Assembly: GCA_003993805.1 (NCBI GenBank)
Contig: RSEF01000002.1
Span: 10,351,463-10,415,462, forward strand
Direction of reading: 5' to 3'
Length of the DNA stretch: 64,000 nt
DNA from: Himantopus leucocephalus
Lineage: Eukaryota; Chordata; Aves; Charadriiformes; Recurvirostridae
Part shown: positions 37,220 through 48,010 of the stretch, piece by piece
Numbering within the stretch: the stretch's first letter is position 1
How the letters are laid out: every line of letters begins with the position of its first letter
The notes under the pieces: generated by a model
Told to the model about the DNA's origin: nothing
The model's input: only the letters and a program-made list of their open reading frames with translations
Database searches by the model: none
Program-made: the position numbers and the translations under genes

Positions 37220-39840
37220 GTAGCTTATTAATCTAATGAGTCTGTGGGGCTGTTAATATTTGGTAGCTGTTTCCTGAGCATTGCATGAGTGGATGGAAGT
37301 TACATTACTGCCCGTAATGACATCGCCACTAAACTTTTATTGCTCTCTATGCTCCAAAAAAAACCATAACATTTTAATAAACTGTGAAACTTCAAGATGA
37401 TTACATAAAAGTTGCTCCATAGTTGGAAGTAGGAGATGAAAGACTTTCCAATTATTTGTTAAAGTGTAACAAGTTTAAAACGAGGTGCTAATCTGCTGCA
37501 TGTACTTCTGGTATGAAAAAGGAAGAATAAATGAAGCAGCGCTGATTTGTTAGGGCTGTAAATCTTGCTATTATATTCAATACAAGCCATCAACACAGCA
37601 TCTGAATTAATGAACAGAAAATTGGTCTGCTTAAGAGAAGAACAAATTGATCTGCATTATATTCCAAGCAAAACACTGTGAGGTTTATTCGGTCTGTAAG
37701 TCGTATTATCTTTGTCCTCAAAAGAATCAATGAATAATATTCTTGGACTTCTGTTTTGAAATGTGTGATTTGTTCCAGTGCAAGAGCATTTATTTAAATG
37801 GGACATACCTCAGTCAAAGACAAAAAGCAGTGCAGCAACCTCTGTCTGTAATGAATTCTGTCCAGCGAGCTGATGAGAATTTGCAGCCTGATTTATAGTT
37901 GTCACCACAGCTGATAAAGGTCATCGCTGCATCTTATTTTTTATACCTGCCTTTCTTTGGGGCTGGTGTTCACTGTAAATGATGCTGAAAATTGTAACTT
38001 TCAGGCATAAAGCCATTTACTCCATTATATAATGGATTTCTTCAACAGCAGAGTTCACTTCGCCAACTCCTCCCCCTCTCTCAACTTCCAGGAAATTGTC
38101 TAGTCGGTAGAATATATTATGTGTCTGTGAGTGTAGACACAGATATGTAGTCACGCGTACAAAAGCGACTGATTACAAAAAGCAGTGATTGCTAGAAATA
38201 ACGGAGCAGCCGTGGTGCTGTACAGAGTCAGCACAGAGGAAGGGGGGAGACTCGGCAGAAATTTTTAAAAACCTGCTAAGCAGAACGGATGAAATCGGGA
38301 AGCCCAAGACCAATGATGTATTTGCAGTGTCAGAGCTTCCCAGCTTCTTTGTACACATCTTTCTTAAACTCAGTCGGGAAATACGCACACAGAGAAAACA
38401 GCTCCTGCGACAGGGAGCCCGTGTCCCTTGCAGCCGCTGAGCCCTCGCCAGGAACAGCACACACGTGGGTTTGCTGAGCCTGGCAGCTCTGCCCGCTGGC
38501 CTGGCTTAGTGTGAAACGAGGCAAAATGCTGGGATTTTTCTTAAGAGAATAACGCATTAAGCACTACGGCCCCAGTGCAGGTTTTTTTTCCTGGCCAACC
38601 CTTCCCAAGGTTTTGCCATCAGAAGAAGCACAGGGTCTCTGGAAACTTGCCCACTGGTGCTGCCATGACGCTGAACCTGGAAGTGGCAGTTGAAACTCAG
38701 GAGAAAGACCATGAGGCCGTCACTGGTACCATTTGGCGACCCCGAATCATCAGTTCAATACGCAGAGGCAGCCTAAACAGCCAACAAAACGCCGAACACC
38801 ATCAAGGGAGCAAGACAGCATGGAACATTTGCCTTGGTGTAAAACAAGGGAGTACAAAAATTCATGGACAACTGATAAACTGACAGATATTAAAGGAAAT
38901 AGGCAGGATATATCCTCTGTCATCCCTAGTGCAGTGCTGCCTCATTATGGACCACTAAAAGGGGCCAGGCTCAAGTCCAACATGGCATCAGCTTTTGCCG
39001 TGGTTAGAGACTCAACACTGGGCTGGAGGAGCAGTTGCCTGAGCCAACACCGCTTCTTTTCACATTGCTGTGTGTCAAACTGGGCACCAGATTAAATAGC
39101 TCATCACAGTGGACAAGAAGTTCTGGGAGAATTTTACCTCTAGAAAGAAGTAAAGAAAGTTTGAATGCTGGCGGTGCAAAGAAGCTGAAGGAATTACACG
39201 CCGCTACAGGAACACAGATTTGCATTAGCATCAGTGCTCAGGATTTATGGCTGTACAGCTTCTCTGAGGTGAGTAAGTACACACTACCAGAGATGAGAGA
39301 CCGGCTTATAAGATAATAGGAGGACCCGCATGCTTTTGAGGAGAATTTTCATTATTTGTCAGAGATTAAGGACAGCAGAAAGCAGAACTACGTGATAAAA
39401 TATGGGAAGGAATAAGAATTTAAATCCAGCTCTAAAAAAATATTTTTAATAAAATCGTAATTTTCTATCAGTTTAGCAACTGACGAATGAAAGGCAGGAA
39501 AAAAAAGTTATAAAATTCACATGCAGCAAGTTAGCAGTAACGGTTACTGAAAGGCAGAAAGTAGCATCAGGACTGTTAGGACAGCTCCAGCCATACAGAG
39601 CCACAGACTTAGAGGAAAAGGCAACTTCTCAAGTCCTGTAGTTTCAGATCAACAGACATGAAAGAGAATTGAATGAGTCTCAGTCTGATGAAAGTCAGCA
39701 TCGGGGGAATTATCGTTCTCAATCCCTAAGATTAAGGGAGATTGGTGAATAAAGGAAATTTAAGTCCTGAAGTTGTTCTGAACCATTTCAGATAAATGAG
39801 CCTCCAGATACCAGCATGACCAGGAAGGCTGGCAAACAAA

Positions 39841-41220
39841 TTACGCTGTGTCAAGAGAGCAGACGGCAGCACGCCCCACGGGAGCGAGCCCGCATCGCTC
39901 CTCGGGGACCCAGGTCACATTGCAGCGGGCCACGTGTGCCGTTGGGCTGGAGCTCTGCACTGGCACAGCGAATGTCACGGGGCCACCAGGAGAGGACTGG
40001 GCACTTCGCTGTTATTTCTCATCCCTGCTGCTGTAGGAAGGTCCTTGCTAGACCTGACCTCAGGCGTGACCCAGCTGGCAGGCAGTTTGCATCTGATGTT
40101 GGTGGGGTTAGAAACCCTGAAGGAGTCCTCTGAACTTCGCAAGAGGTGAAAACACCTTATCCTGTTCAACCCGATGAAGCCAATTACTGCAACTGGAAAC
40201 CAGTCAAGAGCGTCACCCTCTCCCTTCCAACAGAGAAGAGCTGTTGTGGGCTGTTTAATGACCCAAAGCAGGATTTTAGAATTTTATCTGACATCTGAAG
40301 GACAAGCCTTCCACCAGCCCTGCAGCCCTGCCCGCCGCGGTGCGGGGCATCACTCCACACTCAGCCAGGCTGAACTCCCCTTTGCTGATGGCGACGGCAG
40401 CGCCTGAACCAGCCGAGGGTTTCTTGGAGCCCTCCCAGGCAGGTATCGATCAGACACAACTGGTTAGCACTTACCATCTAACAAGATAATGGGCAGGAAG
40501 GTTGCAACAGTAGGACAGATGTTTTTTTCAGACAGAGTTGGTATTTTCAGACTGGCCACGACATGTACTACAGTCGGATTCATTTGGAAAAATACATGAG
40601 GATGAGGCAAAGTTTACCTGTTTACTGAACTTTGAGCTCAGTTGCATTGCTAGTTATTTCTGCAAAATTAATTCTTCTGCTTGTTTAGCATCCCAACAAG
40701 TTTTCTGAAGGGCCACGTGAGCCCCAGCACACTGGATGGAGACCAGAGGTGGGGAAAGGAGTGGGTGGACCCCTCGGGTGGGCTGGGGCATCTCACAGCC
40801 CTCACCCCCAGCACACACACGCTGGGGCCAAAGAGAAGGGTCTGGCTGGAGACAGCAAACCTGGACTATCCACAGCAGACCTGTGGCATGCAGGAAAAAA
40901 AAATAAAAATACTGGCTTGTAGTGATTACCCATGTTTGCAGGATCAGGCAAGGCTGCCAGTTTACATTGAAATACAGTATGTCCCTGTGGGAATGGTGTC
41001 ACGACCGAACCGGGTAGCCAGGCAGGCTGTGGGCTTGGCAGCCGGGGGCGTTCGCCGCTGTGACTATTGGCATTCGCACCCACAAGCCACCCCACGCGCA
41101 GCAGAGCCCCGAGGGGCAGAGCAGCCCCGTCAGTGCCAGGAAAAGCACCGGGCGTACGTGTTTAGTACAGCCACCCGCACAGCTCACGTGAGCATCTCGC
41201 GTGGAAAGCAAACTGTGGGG
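39841..41220. promoter_or_regulatory. CpG-rich, GC-rich patch inside DPP6 intron 3 (orphan CpG island candidate)
   Basis: By hand count, 40981-41220 has 81 G, 75 C and 19 CpG in 240 bp (65% GC, observed/expected about 0.75). Positions 39841-40020 have 60 G, 56 C and 14 CpG in 180 bp (64% GC, about 0.75). More CpGs cluster at about 40330-40430. The intervening 40440-40680 is AT-richer. The surroundings are ordinary AT-rich intron. No exon of DPP6 is visible here; the longest ORF in the window (40681-41256, plus strand, 191 codons) overlaps it, but this is expected from fewer stops in GC-rich DNA. Whether it is a promoter is unknown. Confidence 0.5.
40613..40665 (-). repeat. Inverted repeat, right arm (53 bp)
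   Basis: This is the perfect reverse complement of 37167-37219. Read in the DPP6 sense direction it starts TTGCAG and ends ACAGGTAAA, so it happens to look like an acceptor, 42 nt and a donor, although all three frames contain stops. It sits inside a CpG-rich patch, while the left arm lies in AT-rich sequence. Confidence 0.95.
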
Positions 41221-42130
41221 GATTTAGGATTTCCTGTAAGAAAAAGTGCTTTCTGAGTGACATGGGAGGAAATAGGACAAGCTGAGGTTAACAGGCTGCT
41301 GTGCATGGGACTAAGACCTTAAAAAGCCCTTAATCCTGCCAGATACAGCACAAGCACAGGTCTGCTATCTTCAGAGATATCTTTGAGAGAGAGAGCCTGA
41401 GGTTTTGGAAAACAATGGAAGTGGGGAAGAAAAAGACAGAATAGGGTAAATTCACAGAGGACATAAAAGCTTTCAAAAAATAGCAAACATTAACAAGAAG
41501 CACCAAACTAGAGGAAGAAGGTGGAGCATAATACGAGCAGGGAGAAAGATGAACGCAGGCAGGCTTAGGGAAATACTTATTTCACTTTGCTTTCATGACA
41601 GGGGAAATTGTATCCTAATTTGTAGGCCTGCAGGATTATTGACCCACATAGGACAATATCTGCCTAACCGGAGTCATGTAGGAGAGTGCCGTCCCCCCCT
41701 GGACCTGCACTCCCTGGGGCGGGTATGGCTTACTCCTCAGAAAAGCATGGGGAATAGGTGTTCGACAAATGCAAGGACCATGCGCTCGCTAACTGCTGTA
41801 AAACTCAGCCACGTAGAACATAATGCAAAATAAAAGCACAGTCAGTCCCCGACGGAAGCCTATTCAAGTGTCCAGACGGGTGCAATCCCAAATTCAGGTG
41901 GAAAAGACCACCATTGTGATGATGCGTTTAATACTATGACGTGTTGTTCTTTCCAGACATACTGCAGGGCACCTATTTGATATTTTTAGCATGTACCCAT
42001 CAAAAAATGAATCTGAAAATCCACCCCCAAAGCAGAAGCCAAGCTTGTTTTCATATCGAGCTGCTTCCCAGGGAGAAAATGCAGGGAAGGCTTCCCATCC
42101 CCTGTCCCCTGGTGCTAGCTCTGGGATAAC

Positions 42131-42152
42131 AGAGAGGGAGGGAGGGAAGGAG
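42131..42152. repeat. GGGA-rich short repeat
   Basis: AGAGAGGGAGGGAGGGAAGG followed by AG is an imperfect (GGGA)n run in intron 3. Confidence 0.6.
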
Positions 42153-44705
42153 CACGAGTGGTGAATAGCAACAACACCCCATTTCCACACCCACAGCTTC
42201 ACCCCACCCTCAGTGAGAGCTGGTCCTTAGGTTCTCATAGACCTTGGCACTTGTAACTCATTACAGCCCTCTGCTTTTTGTCTTCAATCCACCTGTCCTT
42301 CACCAGCAACTCCTTTTTCTTCAGCCTTGCTACTCTGCAGCGCAGAAGTAAGTAAGAGTGTGTTAGACTCTGTGGTGATGATACAAGGGAGCAACAGGAG
42401 AGAACAGCTTGACTTTAACAACATCACTACAGTCTTTAATTCCAGGAGACAACTGAAATCCCATTTTTATCTTTCTGGCATTATGGGTCATTATCCCTTT
42501 ACTGTTTCCAGCTTTTTTTTTCACATGAGAAGCTGAAAGGAAAACTTTAAATAGGTGATTTACTGTAATTTAGCTAAACGCTGCATTGGTACATTAAGTA
42601 AGTGCAATATGACAGAATGTGCTTTATTATGCACAAGTAGTTTAATTGCTCATCACCTCAATGCTGTTGCACTTGGTGCACCCATATAGCGCTTTCACAG
42701 TAGTACTGGTAAAATAAAACACAATTATAGCTCAGCAAAATTCCCATATCAACATGCATCTCTAGCAGGCTTGTAAATCAACTTGTCAAAAGCTCAAAGA
42801 AGGCTGAGTCCTGGGAAAACTTAAAACTATAAAAATCAGTAATGCCAGCCTGTTTCTTTTTTTGTCTAATCCCAAATCTTTCAAGACCCAAACTCAAAAA
42901 AAAAAAAAGCTTATTCAATCTCATTGACCTCAGCACCAAGCCTGAAATCCAGGCAGAGCGCACCTTTGAAATTTCAGTCCCAAATCTGAAACCAGGAACA
43001 ATTCTGCTGCTGCCTCTCATTTGTGAGACTGAACTCCGCTTCAAAGAGCCCCAATCTGGGAACTCTGTAGGCTCAGATCAGGGCTCAGTGGCATAGGCAT
43101 GAAAAGCTGAAGTCCATGTGAGAAACAGAGAACTCGTTTCAACTTCAAATAACTCCTCTCCCCTGCTTCTACCTGCCTTTATAACATGGAGGGGGAAAAA
43201 GAGAGACACGACAATTAGGAGAAAAATGAACGAGAATTCCTCTGAGTAAATCCATTTTGACTCCATCCAGGGCAAAACATCCCGATTACAAAATCGCTGC
43301 AAAATCCTAACAACAACAGTAAAAATGTACATCTCGTTGCTTGCTGCCCTCAGTTTGTCTCTCTGTAACGACTGACGGCAGCGTGGGGACTTTGCAGCAC
43401 ACTGAGCTGACTTGGGCGCGTTCCAGAGCTGAGAAATCCTCCTCAAAAATTCTCTGCCATCTTCTTTTCCTGTGCAGTTGTGCTCACGCCATGTGCTCTT
43501 CAAACCCTAGACATTATAGCAGGAAAAGTGCGGATGACCCCTAGGTTACCCGTGTCCGGACAGCTGGCGATACCAGATTACACCCATCCCTTTGATTCCC
43601 TGCCAGAAACTTCCCACATTCAGCACAGGCCAAAAGCAATTTAACCCTAAAAAACCCCTAATTTCCCGGGAAACGGTCCCTGATGCCTTCACCCCCATCC
43701 CACATATTTTTTTCATGGTCTCACCACGTGCCAAAACAGCAAAACAAAGGGCGGACAACAGGTACTGTGCATCAGCTCATCCCAGCTCCGTAACGGGGCT
43801 GGTGTGGGTGGTGCAGCCCCAAAAAGAGAGTGACACAGACTTTATCGGGAGTATATAACCTCCCGGGATTTTGCCATAGTAGTTGCTAGCTTATATGAGA
43901 GCCTAAGTTACCATTCCTGTTTGGTCATCCCAACCTTGCCTGCTCCGTGCCGGTACACCTGCTCCAAGCACTTCCCGGTTGTCCCCCAGGCCAGTGCAGC
44001 ATCGCTCGAAGACCTCTCCCTCCTCTGCCGAACACACCGGGTCCTACCTGCCTCATTTAGTTCGGCTTCACACAGGGGAGTGCATAACCCCAAGTGTTAC
44101 ACGTAAATGTGATAATCCATTTGACACTGAGAAAAAAAGGAATCCATGAATAAATTTTCATTAAAATGTGACCCCACAGCTTGCTTTCTTAATTCCTCTG
44201 TGCATTTCCTTGCCTCCTTCTCTTTGCCCCCAACCAAATTACACTTGTTACCGGCCATGATGGAAAGAACATATAAAGTGGTTTTTTTCCCCTATTAGTA
44301 AAATAGGCAGAGTACTGAAATTTCAGTACAGACTGAATGAGATCTTTGTATATTAACAAGCAAATTTTCTGTGTATACAGCTCTGGATAAAGTTTTAATT
44401 ATCTTTGTGTGCAATGTTTTACGATCCCTTTTATGCTACTCTCATTTCAGATGTGTCTGGTGAAGTATGACTGTGCTGAGGTCCACTGGCAAAAGGGGTC
44501 TGGCAGAGCCGTGGCCAGCACGCCAACTTCAGGCTTTTGAAAATCAAGGCGGATAAGACATGAAATCCAACATCCTACACATTTCGGTTACCGGTGTGTG
44601 ATTACTGGTTTTGGACTGGTCACAAGAGGGCACCATATTACAGAGCCGATGGAAACACTTTCAACACTTGCAAAGATCCATTGGTAAATAATTGAATGTG
44701 ATGCT

Positions 44706-44754
44706 GGGCAGCGACCTGGCAAGGGGCAGCGACCTGGCAAGGGGCAGCACCTGG
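44706..44754. repeat. 18-bp tandem repeat, 2.7 copies
   Basis: GGGCAGCGACCTGGCAAG occurs twice exactly (44706-44723, 44724-44741), followed by a partial third copy GGGCAGCACCTGG. It creates a repeated PGRC-type peptide in chance minus-strand ORFs, which should not be taken as coding evidence. Confidence 0.9.
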
Positions 44755-47700
44755 AGGGGAGCAGAGACTCCTCACACCCAACTGCACGGGAACCGCTAAC
44801 GGGAAGAGGAGTTTGCAATTATACATACAATCCCATCGTTTTTAAACTAACCGATGAGTGAATGAAAAAAATAGTGTCATCTGAGTAAATAGCTTTGCTT
44901 TAACAGCTCAGATCAGTTTGCCCGCAGTGACTGGGCCAGCTCCTGCAAGGAGCCCCGCACCAAATCCCAGGAATGATTCCTGAATTTCTTATTTCACCTG
45001 TTCTTGTTCCTATTCCTCTCTCTGCCAAGGAACAGGCATGGTGCATCATTCACTGCCCTGCACGATAATGGTCTTGAACCAGCAGCGGTTTGCTGCTAAG
45101 GGGGCAAACATGCTGATGCAGGTGCTGAAGCAAAAGAGCCGATACGAACACTTGGTTTCAGTGTAATGGATGAAAAACAGTTACACCAAAAGACTGACTG
45201 GTCCGTTCTTGATTCCTGGTCAATCTTTTGTCCGAAAATGTCTTCTCAGGGGGTTCTCAATGGGTTAACAACTTTCAGAAGATGGCGTTAAAACCAAAGA
45301 ATGCCCTTATTCAATAAAAAGAACTTGACTTCTTCATATTTTTCTTTATTTTCTATATCCTGATGCAAGTTCTTTGTTCCTCAGGGCAATTCTTCTTTTT
45401 TATCATGCATTTCCATGCTTCTGTCATGGTATTTGTTCTTCTCTGGACCATGTCTATTCCCACTACAATCTATCTTTTTTGGATGGAGCAACCCAAACTC
45501 AAGGTGATAATGTCCCTGAAACCGGATCAAAACATGCTATTTTCAGTATTGTTGTCTCCTGAATATAGTCCAATATAGTTTCCCCTAAAAAAGTTGATTG
45601 CAACAGAAAATTGATTTTATGTTCTCAGTTTCCTGCCCTAGGAGAAGGAAAGCAAATATGAAATATGGCATTCTAATAAACCCTCTCCTGTTTTTCATAC
45701 TGATACTATTCTGTCTTGATAATTTAGCCATATCAGCCGTTCTATGCCCATTAGGAAAAAAAAATCAGGAGTATTACAATTATTGGTATATAATTCTACT
45801 TATAAAAATATCTTACTTTGTAAAGCATTAAAAATAGAAAAGAAATAAAGAATTAATGTTAAAGGTTAATTTGTTTTAAGGCCTTATCTTATGCACGCTA
45901 CCGAGTTTGGTATTAGCTAAATGCTGCAAGGCAGAAGATAATAGTAAACCCTCACAAATGCTGCCCCTGAAATTAAAACTTGGAGGAAGGAAAATAAGGA
46001 ACACATGGAACAAATATATATACGTACACATATACTCTTGGTGATGTTTTAAAAAAAGGATTTAAGGCATTTTTTACGTCACAGTTCACAGCCCGCACTC
46101 CCACTGGGAAGGAGAATAAGGAAGTAAAAGATACCTCCAAATTATGAATAAGGGTCCTGGCTTATGCACAAGTCTTCCAAGAAATATGTTTTTGTTCTGG
46201 CTTGAGATAAAACAGAACTTTAAAAAGAAAGTTCCAGCCAGGTAAGCAACCAGCCCCAGCTGCAGGAGTAGGTTTGGGGTATGGGCTCGTCTTGTCCACT
46301 AGGAAATAGGAAAATTGACTGCTGAGCAGAGAACAAGTTTTTCTTAGGGCAAAAATAAATTAAACTATTGGAAAAATTTCTGGACACTTTGTCCAGTCAG
46401 AATTGGTGGATTTTATATGTTTGTCCAAGCCTTGCCAGCTCTTCCCAGCCTGCCTGAAGGTACCATGATATTCAAATATTCCTGCAGTGCATGCACGGCA
46501 AGGCCAACGCTTCCAAGCAGTACCTGAACTGACTTACTCTGCATAAATGACCACAGTGAACGTAACTGCAATGAGGTCAAAGTCTCTGTGAACTGCTGGA
46601 TTTACCACCCCTGCAATGTACAGTCAATGTTTTACAAGGTCCAATGCATGCCAAAATAACCATCATTTATCCAGCAGATCCAAAATTTTGCCCTTTATGG
46701 GCAAATTGCATCTGAGCTGAAACTTTTTTTTTCACATCTTTGGCTTGAGATTTTGAAATTTCCCAATGTCTTTTTACTGGACTTTGTTTAATTTTATCAT
46801 CCATGCCATTGTCAGCTGCCTTCCCTGGAAACTGAATATGCTTTGAAGCTGTCTTCCAGATTTTGTGAATTACTAAAAATCTTAAGCGTTGGCAAATCAG
46901 GTGTAAGGCTTCAAAAAACTTGATTTTTTTTATATATCCTGTCAAATGAAATTAAACTTAGGATTCTTTTCCAAGTGTGTTTAGCCTTTGGAGGGCCATT
47001 TAGATATAATTTTAATAATCTCTTTGAGAACAAAAAAAAATTTAAGATTTATTTCATTCTCTTTTTGAATCAAAGTAAGTATTTTTGTAAGTCACCTCTC
47101 CCCAGAAGCTGGGACTTTATGTCAAGTAGCAAAATGAAAGTCTGGCATCATATCCAGCTGGCAGCGTTGTGAAGGCAAACTGCCTGCCCAGCCATACACA
47201 AACCTGGTTACCTTTCCCTCCATCAATCAAATGTTCTAGGGAGTTGTTTCCCACTCTCCTTGTCCTTATATTTTGTTTTCCTTCTATAGTTTCTTCACAC
47301 TTATTGAGTTCTTTTCCCGCTAAGCACGAGACTAGAAGTGGCTTTTAAGAGGTATTACACTCTGATAATCGGGGATTATTTCACAGCGTGCATGACCACT
47401 TCTGTCTCAGGATCACTTACAGAATCACCTTATTTTCTACCAGAGATTATTCCTCATTACTGGCAATGGAAAGAGAAGTCAGCAGAGTAATAGGTTTTAA
47501 AACCCAGGGCATGTATACAGACCCAGCACTGGTTTCGCGTAAAGCTGTGAAAGCCCTGCTGGGGACCTATATCGCATGACTTCATGGCATCGTGATCACT
47601 CAATGTGGTATAACTCGGTACTGGGACCTATAGATTTTAACTCTAACACAGCACAAAATCTTTTGGGGTCAAGCAAATTATATTACATGCATGCACTTGC

Positions 47701-47837
47701 CTTAAAGTGCCATGAAACTCCAATAATTTGAACACACTTAAGAAGCCAATCCCGATACTTCTGTGTAATCTTTGCATGTAGTTTCCACCCCATCCTCTCT
47801 AAAATGATATACTAGAGAGGGAAAACATTCATGAAAT

Positions 47838-48010
47838 GACAAGGATGATCCAAGGTACTGATCTAAGGGCCATCAAGCAAAGCAAACAGGAGCAAGCTCC
47901 CAAGTAAGCAAAAGGAAGCAGTTCCTCATTCACTACTAGTGAAACTACTTGAAGGACACTGTGGATGCAAGAGACTCTGGAGGACACTTGGCAAGTGACT
48001 TGGAAGAGAA
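47838..48010 (+). mobile_element. Possible decayed CR1 fragment
   Basis: Short in-order matches to CR1 3' sequence are visible: ACAAGGATGATCCAAGGTACTG, AGCAAAAGGAAGCAGTTCCT and TAGTGAAACTACTTGAAGG. They recall the CR1 phrases ACAAGGATGATCAAAGGTCTGG and ACAAAAGGAAGTATTTCTTC. The region is heavily diverged and the call is weak. Confidence 0.28.

Noticed and set aside
40440..40680. Exon ending at the donor-like GATG|gtaagt (minus strand, near 40472) using the inverted-repeat arm as acceptor
   Set aside because: The intervening sequence has stops in all frames and no DPP6 similarity. At most a non-coding pseudo-exon.
40681..41256. 191-codon plus-strand ORF, longest in the window
   Set aside because: No recognisable domain, and it lies in a GC- and CpG-rich patch where stops are rarer. 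It is low-complexity by eye, with no supporting splice or promoter structure. Better explained as chance.
43078..43503. 141-codon minus-strand ORF
   Set aside because: No recognisable domain or conserved motif. It sits inside intron 3 on the DPP6 strand without exon-like phase.
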